In this document: piece by piece, positions 56,374 to 64,000 of the stretch
Numbering within the stretch: the first letter of the stretch is position 1
Layout: each line of letters opens with the position of its first letter
Source of the DNA: Catonia carolina
Lineage: Eukaryota > Arthropoda > Insecta > Hemiptera > Achilidae
DNA length: 64,000 bases
Direction of reading: 5' to 3'
Assembly: GCA_035578175.1 (NCBI GenBank)
Contig: JAQMRL010000008.1
Location: 96,286,416 to 96,350,415 of the forward strand
Program-made: the position numbers and the translations under genes
The notes under the pieces: model-generated
What the model saw: only the letters and a program-made list of their open reading frames with translations
Told to the model about the DNA's origin: nothing
The model's database searches: none

Positions 56374-57272
56374 ACTTTCTCTTGCCTATATGAATATATA
56401 AGAAGGAAAGTATTGTTTTCATATCGATTTTTCGAAATCGAGTTCCCCTTCCCCGAATATACACGTTTTCAGCCTTCTGAACCCAAAAAACATGTTTTTA
56501 GCGATTGGTCTGTGTGTGTGTACGTGTGCGTGTGCGCGCGCGCGCATGTGTATCTCAAGAATGGAACATCGTACGAAGTTGAAATTTGAAACTTAAGTTA
56601 GGTACCACTACAGGACCTGACGTAAACATTTTCATCAAAACTGGTTGACCCGAAGTAGTAGTTTATTCGTGTCATTTTTCACAATTTTGCGATTTTCTAA
56701 AAAAAACGGCTCCTATGATTTTTTTAAAAATCGCCTTATTTACTGAAGTTTTTATCCTGTACATGATAGGGTAGGCGCCATGTCTGCTGAAATTCTTGGG
56801 GAGGCTGTTCTCTCGTAGAAAAAAAAGGTTTTTAAAGATTGCAGCCGTAATATGCATTTTATCGCAAAAGTGTATAATAAAAGTTGTAGACAATTCTACA
56901 ACGTTTATTTCGAACTTAGTTTAGCGGTAATTTGTAATTTTTTGTTTTTTTTATGAAAATATGTAAAAAATCGATTTTTTTACGATTCTGGCCGTAGTAT
57001 CTATTTTACGACTAAAATGCATATAATCAAATTTGTTGAAAATTAAAAGATGTACAACTTTTATTTAAAGTATTTTTCTCTTCAGAGCGTAGTTCAGCGG
57101 TGAAGAAGTGATTTTCCGTATTATTAAGCCAAACTGAGGGTGTTTTTCATTTTGCATCATTCACACATGATTAGGTATTTTGAGGTTAGTTTTTTGTTTA
57201 TTTCTAATGTTAGGTTATATTGTTCATTATTTTCACTGTCAAGAGAAAGTCGTGTGTATGTTTCATACCAGA
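56374..57272 (+). mobile_element. Family A element, copy 13, near full length
   Basis: Intact 5' repeat, short GT/CG tract (56508-56548), 3' repeat changed to GTCAAGAGAAAGT, hairpin GTGTGTATGTTTCATAC changed on both arms. Confidence 0.85.
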
Positions 57273-57279
57273 TTTTTTT

Positions 57280-57365
57280 TCAACATCCGTACAATCTGAC
57301 AACGCTGGCAAACTTTCTGATTGGTCTAAACACGTGGACCAGCAGAGCTCATCAACCGTGAAAAG
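57280..57365 (+). repeat. Family G dispersed repeat, copy 2
   Basis: GTACAATCTGACAACGCTGG then TGATTGGTCTAAACACGTGG, matching the minus strand of 34209-34310. It begins right after the T run that ends family A copy 13. Confidence 0.6.
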
Positions 57366-57671
57366 CATTGTAGTCAACGGTTTTATTTGGCCATAGAAAT
57401 TATTATGCTAGGGAATCACCAGAGCTCATATGATACCCAAGCGTTAATCTGTGGTGCACAATCTTTAGTCACATGATCACTACTTCTTCTCTTTGGTTGT
57501 CCCTCAAAGATTATTGGACATGACTTAACGACTTGCTTTACTTCTCGTAGCTTGCTATGAGAGTCAGTCAATCCCACCTGCCAGAAACTCATGAAAAAAA
57601 TGAAGGGATGGGTTTGAAAATATGGAAAAGATGAGTAAACGGTAAGTTAAGTATAAAGTAAAACAGAAAAA

Positions 57672-58584
57672 TCTGGTGTGAACCATTCACACAACTTTAT
57701 CTTGCCAATGAAAGTAATTAACAATATAAGCTTACATTGGCAATAAAACATTAGAACTAACAAAAACTAACCTCAAAAAAATATAATCTTAATTTAATCA
57801 TGAGTGAAAGACAAAGTGAAAATCAACTTCAGTATAGCTTAAAAATACGGAAAATCTCTCTTTCATGCTAAACTAGGCTCTGTAGAGAAAAATGCTCTAA
57901 ATAAGAGTTGTAGATCTTTTAATTTACTATAAATTTTATTATACTTTTTGTCGTAAAATGCACAATAAAGCTGAAATCTTTAAAAAATGAGTTTTTACCC
58001 GATTTCGTAAGAAAAAAACATAAAATTACTAATTATCGCTAAATTAAGCGTTATGCAAAAAAATGTTTGAAGTAAAAGTTGTAGGATTTTAAATTCTCTA
58101 TAACTTTTATTATGTACATTTTTGAGCTAAATGCATATACAAGTCGCAATCTTAAAGAAATAATTTTTTAACGAGAAAACAGCCTCACCAAGAATTTCAG
58201 CAGACATGGCACCTACCTTATCTTGTAGAGCGTAAAAAATTTAGTATATCGGGTGTTTTTAAAAAAAAACGTAGGAGCCGTTTTTGAGAAACCCGCAAAA
58301 AAGTTAAAAATGATACGAATAAACTACTACTTCCGGTTGACCGATTTTGATGAAAATGTTCGTGTCGGGTCCTCTAGTGGTATCGAACTTAAGTTTCAAG
58401 TTCGTACGATGTTCCGTTCTTGAGATATGCTGTTCACACACACACACACCGACCAATCGCTAAAAACATGTTTTTTGGGTTCAGGGGTTCTGAAAACGTG
58501 TAGATCCGGTGAAAACTCGATTTAAAAAAATCGACATGAAAATAATACTTTCATTTCTACATATTCATATAGGTAAGAGAAAGT
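57672..58584 (-). mobile_element. Family A element, copy 14, near full length
   Basis: The minus copy opens with TCTGGTGTGAACCATTCACA and ends at GGTAAGAGAAAGT. It is inverted relative to copy 13, 400 bp away. The microsatellite is only (CA)8. Confidence 0.9.
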
Positions 58585-59533
58585 AAAAATCGACAAACCA
58601 TTTTATTTGATGTACTTGTCCGAAACAATAATTGTTTGTAAATAAACAAACTGAAAAAAATTAAGTGATTTAAAAGAACCGTTTAGAATACTAAAGTCAT
58701 TCTAAAAAAGTATGTAAATTTATGTGTCAGATTAAAATTTATTTACAAAGAAACAATATAAAACAGTAGGAGACATAAAAAGTTGTATGGGATTTGTCTC
58801 AAGTCCCAGCTGCCGCAACAACCCTTCACTTTTCATTTAAAATACCCAAAATATACGAGTATATAAATTAGAGAGTTGACCCAAGAGAGACTGTCACGTT
58901 GCAGCTTATCTTAAAGACACTTTGGACACTTTGAATAGTTGACATGCTTGTATATAGCCTACATAGGTTAAATCAATATACATTTTAAAGGCACCTATTG
59001 CAGTAGTGCCAAATTTAAAAGAATAGTGTTTATTTCTTATCACTGACACCATCTGAATTAATATTCCTTTTAGCTGTTTTTTCCTGTTGGACAGGTTTGA
59101 ATATTTAATTCATTATAGAACAATTCAAACAAACGAAGACTTTTTTATTTTAACTCTCACAAAGTTGACCCATGGGTATAATAAATATTTCCATCGTTCA
59201 ATTTTAATCCCCCAGGAAAATACCCGTACAATGGACATTACCTGTATTTTTTAGGGGCGAAAATCAGTTTTACAATATAAATAATGGCACAGAGTATTCA
59301 AGGTACAAAATTATAACCGTTTACGTTTATACAATCGCTTTGGTAGTACAGTTGATAACAATGAAGTTGATTACTGAACAAATATTCCTGGTTCGATCCC
59401 TGATCAATACCTAGAAAATTTTATTATTATTCATCCTAATTTCTATATCATTACAAAACCAACAATATTTAATTTTACTTTTTCTCGCCCTACAAGAAAT
59501 TTGGTCATGGAAGTTATGTTGCGTTACGGATTA
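58585..59533. other. AT-rich stretch with one tRNA-like block
   Basis: Nothing else was recognised besides 59336-59460. Confidence 0.4.
59336..59460 (+). repeat. Possible tRNA-derived SINE
   Basis: CGCTTTGGTAGTACAGTTGA (A-box-like) and CCTGGTTCGATCCCTG (good B box), followed by an AT-rich tail. Singleton in this window, and acceptor pairing is poor. Confidence 0.4.
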
Positions 59534-59840
59534 CAAAAAAATTCTGAATGTGTATATGTTGCATCCTGTTCAGTTTAGAACAACAAAACAACCACATGAT
59601 CCAATGAGATTAGGGTGATACGTATGACGTGTAAATGAGGTGATCTTATACAGACTGAGGCCGACCATTCCTGAGAGAGTATAATAATTGAACCCCAACC
59701 ATGAAAGCCCACCGGTAACCACTGATTATTATTCAAATCCGTTTAGAAGTAATTACCTTTTCAGCTGATTTGACCAAACCAGCTGTTAAACAGCTGACTT
59801 GTGGAAACGACTTTACCGATGGACTAATCCGGTGGTTAAA
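59534..59840 (-). repeat. Family C SINE, copy 7 (B box damaged)
   Basis: Complete in extent (tail side TTCTGAATGTGT to head CCGGTGGTTAAAC), but the segment carrying the B box has been replaced by a short diverged stretch (TTCAGCTGATTTGACC). Confidence 0.8.
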
Positions 59841-59847
59841 CAAAAAT

Positions 59848-60177
59848 TTGTTTTTTTAAATCTCTAATGTGTGTACGTAGAAATCTGTTCAATTTAGAAC
59901 AATAAGCAACCCCATGACCCAATGAGATGAGGATGATGTGTATGACCTGTAAATGAGGTGTAGTCTTGTACAGTTTCAGGCTGAGCATTCCTGAGAGAGT
60001 ATGGTTAATTGAATCCCAACCATCAAAGTACACCGGTAACCACTGTCTATTATTCAAATCCGTATAGAAGTAGCTACCTTTATGAGGATTTGAACCAGGA
60101 ACCTTCGTCTCCGAAAATCAGCTGTTAAACAGCTGACTTACGGCGACGACTTTACCTTTAGACCAACCAGGTGGGTC
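59848..60177 (-). repeat. Family C SINE, copy 8 (adjacent to copy 7)
   Basis: Complete copy with intact B box (GGTTCAAATCC on the minus strand). AAACAAAAAT lies on both sides (59838-59847 and 60178-60187), so it inserted at the head boundary of copy 7. Confidence 0.85.
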
Positions 60178-60304
60178 AAACAAAAATGGTATGATGATTT
60201 ACAAAAAACTAAATATCCATTGATATTAACAAAAGTTCATAGCTACTTTTTCTTTTATTATTCGTAATCTATTAGATCTAGACTCCTTTTTTTTTGTTTT
60301 AGTC

Positions 60305-60494
60305 CTTTTTATATATTTAACGTCGCATCAACTGCAACTGTAATTAGCGACGACGTTGGGGCTTAACTTTGTGCAATGGAAGATGAAATGAATTTTTGTA
60401 ACGTATGAAAATATGCCGTGCCTGAGTAGGATTCGAACCCACGACCGCTTGATGGGAGGCGAGCACGTTACCAACTACGCTAATGCGGCCGGCA
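60305..60494 (-). repeat. Family D SINE with exact 11-bp target duplication
   Basis: TTGTTTTAGTC at 60294-60304 and 60495-60505. The minus strand reads GCCGGCCGCATTAGCGTAGT...GGTTCGAATCCTACTC and the family D tail. Confidence 0.9.
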
Positions 60495-60505
60495 TTGTTT
60501 TAGTC

Positions 60506-60868
60506 TTATTTGTGGTGTTTATTCTACGTAGCTGCTGTCTAAGGAATTCGGATAGGGCTATTAAATCGGCCATTAAAATGTTGTATACTTTGATTAAGCA
60601 TTCACAAAGGCCATAATGTGAAACAACACAAACGACAAAAATTTTTTCTAGGAAAAATAAAGTACCAAAAATATCAGATTGATTAAGGGGGACTGTATGA
60701 TGGTTTTGACTGAAAATTTTGATTTTCGGTTTTTTGTTTTTCAATAGTTTAGACCTAGATCTACCAAAAATATAATAAATTACGACAAAAAATTATTTCA
60801 ATGAAAAAAATTTAGTTTTTATCAGGTTTACCCTAAAAATTAACAAGTCGCCAAGAACAAAATTAATA
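60506..60868. other. Unassigned spacer between two family D SINEs
   Basis: I recognise nothing here. Confidence 0.4.
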
Positions 60869-60882
60869 TTTTTCATATTTTT

Positions 60883-61078
60883 TTTTTTTTTATTTATTTA
60901 TTTAACGTCGCATCAACTGCAATGGTCATTAGCGACGACGTTGGGGTGGAACTTTATGCGATGTAGGATGAAATGATTTTTTGTAACGTATGAAACTATG
61001 CCATGCCTGAGTGGGATTCGAACCCAGGACCGCATGATGAAAGGCGAGCACGTTACCAACTGCGCCAATGCGGCCGGC
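60883..61078 (-). repeat. Family D SINE with 14-bp target duplication
   Basis: TTTTTCATATTTTT at 60869-60882 and 61079-61092. Minus strand GCCGGCCGCATTGGCGCAGT, B box GGTTCGAATCCC, CTCAGGCATGGCATAG. Confidence 0.9.
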
Positions 61079-61092
61079 TTTTTCATATTTTT

Positions 61093-62002
61093 ATATTGCT
61101 TGTTTTAGTGCTAAAAGAATTTTAGTTTTTTTAATATCTCCTTCACTATTTTTAAAATTCTCCGCTGTTGGTGCAGCTTTGTAACCAACTATTGATGGAA
61201 AATTACACTTGTTTGTGCACATTTTGTTTTTTATTTGTACCTTTATCCTTAAATTTAGATTTTTAACGCTTAGGTACGTTTTTCTCAGAAACCATTTAAC
61301 TTACCAAGCTGAAATGTTTACCAGTTAATTATCATGTGCATGCACATTCACCGACATTGTTCTTACTTCCTCAGGTGCTCAAAAAATTAGTAATATGCAA
61401 AAAACGCAGAGAAAAATTGTAAAAATTTTATGTTATTCGTTATTCTTTTAAAAACTTTATGGTCTAACAGATTAAATTGAAAAAATATCAGTAGCTAAAA
61501 CCACCCTACAACCATAAGTGTGTAAATTTTCGTTTTCTTGTCTTTCACCAATCCTATGAAAAATGTACCTAAAATTAGCAAATTTAACATTGACAGGATA
61601 CAAAGTACAGTTTCCCCTTGAGTGAATATATATTTATTTTTCCCCCAACAAACTAAACTTATAGTAATAAAAAACTGAGATGATTAGAACTTCTCAAAAC
61701 TTTCATAAAATTATCTCCGCAAATATCTTTGAGTCTCTTAGTCGTTCATAAATCATTTTGACTGTACCAAAACTTAAGGAGAGAATACTAAGTTATCAAG
61801 AGAATATTGTGAACAGTGAACTGGAGAGGCGGCGTGACGTTTGGTTGTCAGATAGTGAGTATTGTATTATGAAACTCATCAATTTGAAATTTCATCGTAA
61901 ATTTTCAACAATGAACTCCTTCAGTTTCGTATTAAATCACCAGTGTCAATTTATATACGTGGATTTTGTTATGGAAACGGTACTCGAATGTAATTGAATT
62001 TC
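61093..62002. other. Unassigned stretch
   Basis: The 79-codon frame at 61758-61997 (MTVPKLKERILSYQEN...) has no motif I recognise. Confidence 0.35.
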
Positions 62003-62153
62003 ATTTTTTTGATTAATGATGCCTTCATAAGCCTTATCTTGTGCATAGGTAGTGAGTTGATATTCAGATGAAAATATTCCAAACCTGACCGTAATCAAAC
62101 CAGGGACCCTAATATAGAACCCTGTTGCGCTGCCCACTACACCAACGGACCGG
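62003..62153 (-). repeat. Family E SINE (diverged)
   Basis: Minus strand CCGGTCCGTTGGTGTAGTGG, B-box-like GGTTTGATTACGG, body like the copy at 2.5 kb (TGCACAAGATAAGGCTTATG). Confidence 0.75.
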
Positions 62154-62231
62154 AAAAATTTATTGAACATTCCCTGCGTGAACTTTATACCAATAACTAT
62201 ATCCCGTTGTTTATTTTTTTGTGCAGATAAA

Positions 62232-62563
62232 TAGTTTTTTTTTTGCAATCCCTATGTGTGTACGTTGCAATCTGTTCAATTCAGAACAATAAGCAACCCC
62301 ATGACCCAATGAGATGAGGATGATGTGTATGATGTGTAAATTAGATGTAGTCTTGTACAGACCCAGGCCGACCATTCCTGAGAGAGTATGGTTAATTGAA
62401 ACCCAACCATCAAAGTACACCGGTAACCACTGTCTAGCATTCAAATCCGTATAAAAGTAACTACCTTTACTAGGATTTGAACCAGGAACTTTCGTCTCCG
62501 AAAATCAGCTGTTAAACAGCTGATTTTGGCGACGACTTTACCTCTATACCAACCCGGTGGGTC
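62232..62563 (-). repeat. Family C SINE, copy 9, with exact 20-bp target duplication
   Basis: TATTTTTTTGTGCAGATAAA occurs at 62212-62231 and 62564-62583 without mismatch. The copy is complete, with A box, hairpin and B box intact. It is probably one of the youngest insertions here. Confidence 0.95.
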
Positions 62564-62583
62564 TATTTTTTTGTGCAGATAAA

Positions 62584-62885
62584 AAGTAAATAAATATTGT
62601 ATGTTCTCTTACTAATAAGTAGAACACTTCCACGATATTTATAAAATTTAACTATCTTCAAAACTAAATTGATTCGTACGGATAAATTAGTTTTTAATGT
62701 TCATTTATTTTTTTATTGGTTTATTTATTTCCGTTGTATTAATTTTACAATAGTAGCCTACAATTTCTTATCTACCTGAACAGAAATTACTTTTCTGAAA
62801 AAGGCAAAGCCTGTGCTCAGGAAAGGACAGTGATGAAATAATAACAATAACAATTATAAGTTGATATTTACAAATTGTCTATTTT
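62584..62885. other. AT-rich stretch, nothing recognised
   Basis: No shared repeat or motif was seen. Confidence 0.4.
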
Positions 62886-63430
62886 TTTGTCATCAGTCTC
62901 TCGACTGGTTTGATGCAGTTCTCCAAGCTATTATATCTTGCGCAAGTCGTTTCATATCTACATACCTGTAACACCCTACATATTTTGTAATTTTCTTTAA
63001 TTATTCTAACCTTTGCCTTCCCCTACAATTCACTCCCTCAATATTACCCTCCATTATTGATAGACCAATACCTATATGTCTTAAGATATGCCCCACTAGC
63101 CTATCCGTTCTTCTGGTAAGATGCTTCCATATACTTCTTTTTTCATTCACTCGCTTAAGAACCTCTAAATTACTTATTTTGTCGACCCACGTAATTTTTA
63201 ACATTTTTCTATAACACCACATTTCAAAAGCTTCTACCCTCTTCCTTTCTACAGCCCATATCACCCACATTTAACTCCCGTGTAATGCTACACTCCAAAC
63301 ATAGTATTTTAAGAAATTTTTCCTAATCTGTTAAGTCAATGTTTGTAGTCAGTAAGCTGTTTTTCATTTTAAAGGCTTTTCTAGCTTGATCAATTCTACT
63401 TTTGATATCACTTGTGCTTCTACCATTCTT
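62886..63430 (-). pseudogene. RTE-like LINE, C-terminal end of ORF2 with 3' tail
   Basis: Minus-strand pieces, in order: STSDIKSRIDQARKAF, after a stop EKFLKILC, then in another frame ERKRVEAFEMWCYRKMLKIT, VDKISNLEVLKRVNEKRSIW, RLVGHILRH, and MKRLAQDIIAWRTASNQSRD at the end. These are the successive C-terminal blocks of RTE-like ORF2 (DI..RI..A..AF, R.EAFEMW..R...KI.W.D...N..VL.RV.E.R, GH.LRH, and the final MK..A.D...WR.A..QS.D). At least one stop and a frameshift break it. The catalytic palm is upstream and absent. Confidence 0.85.
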
Positions 63431-63863
63431 AAATTGTCTATACCTTATGAATTAATTAACTGATTAACAATATTCTTGATTATTCTATATTACACAATTT
63501 TTTAAATTATAAATTAAATTACTACATTAGTTACTACTTAGGTATAAATGAACGAGGCAAACCTAAACCAACCGATCCATGAATCGAGCTCAATCAACTC
63601 CCAGTATTAATATTGTATTAATATTGAGATTCCCAGTATTAATATTGAAATAAAATCTCATAGGAAAATCCTGATTAGAGAATATTAACAAATCACGTAT
63701 TATCCCCGTTTAATACGTTATAGGAAAAGATGAGAACAGCGCTTTAGGAACTTATTATATCCCTGTTATGCAAAATGCTCCTAGTACAGGAAGGATGCAA
63801 TAATGTAATCGTAGTATCTATAGTCATGTAACTAAGTATTGCTAAGTAGATGTGACCTTTTTT

Positions 63864-64000
63864 ACTTTCTCTTGCCTATATGAATATATAGGAAGGAAAG
63901 TATTGTTTCATGTCAATTTTTTGAAATCAAATTTTCACCGGATCACGTTTTCAGTCTTCCTAAACCCAACAAACATGTTTTTAGCGATTGATGTGTGTGT
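63864..64000 (+). mobile_element. Family A element, copy 15, cut by the window end
   Basis: ACTTTCTCTTGCCTATATG, GGAAGGAAAGTATTG and the start of a GT tract. It runs off the window. Confidence 0.9.

Overview
The window looks like intergenic DNA from a large, AT-rich arthropod genome, most likely an insect and possibly hemipteran. The order is a weak inference from repeat types. The signs are tRNA-derived SINEs with A and B boxes, Jockey- and RTE-like non-LTR retrotransposon fragments, PIF/Harbinger and Tigger/pogo-type elements, and an LTR-like segment with a TATA box and arthropod-type TCAGT initiator. I recognise no host protein-coding gene, no functional tRNA or rRNA gene, and no prokaryotic feature. 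Most open frames are repeat bodies, GT tracts read as Cys-Val, or chance.

I named the dispersed families A to G. Family A (about 15 copies, 0.9-1.0 kb when complete) dominates. It has a 13-bp subterminal inverted repeat (ACTTTCTCTTGCC / GGCAAGAGAAAGT), an internal GT/CG microsatellite, a 3' hairpin (GTGTGA...TCACAC) ending CAGA, and T-rich flanks. This is the architecture of non-autonomous Helentrons (DINE-1/HINE type). Family B is a roughly 390-bp retroposon with an AAC tail and 11-bp target duplications. Family C (9 copies) is a roughly 330-bp tRNA-derived SINE. Families D and E are shorter tRNA-derived SINEs of about 150-190 bp. Family G is a short unclassified repeat seen twice.

Layout. 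0-9 kb: C cluster, Jockey fragment, Tigger-like element holding a SINE, two A copies, RTE-like LINE tails. 9-17 kb: LINE fragment split by a retroposon, a self-nested DNA transposon carrying a MADF-domain remnant, A fragments, a 1.2-kb foldback. 17-28 kb: C, A with nested B, a Tigger-like element, a second 1.2-kb foldback, a helix-turn-helix relic split by a 350-bp insertion, and a 480-bp palindrome with hammerhead-like motifs. 28-41 kb: Jockey fragment, a TA-flanked TIR element, B, a solo-LTR candidate, A, a PIF/Harbinger relic keeping the transposase N-terminus, E SINEs. 41-50 kb: A, B, a perfect 39-bp hairpin, a 333-codon reverse transcriptase frame fused to a Jockey fragment, A, and a Helitron-like 3' end next to a GT-rich tandem array. 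50-64 kb: D and E SINEs, five more A copies, C copies in pairs, and an RTE-like LINE end.

There is no operon or pathway. The biology is successive transposition: many insertions sit inside older ones, so target-site duplications let a relative order be read directly.
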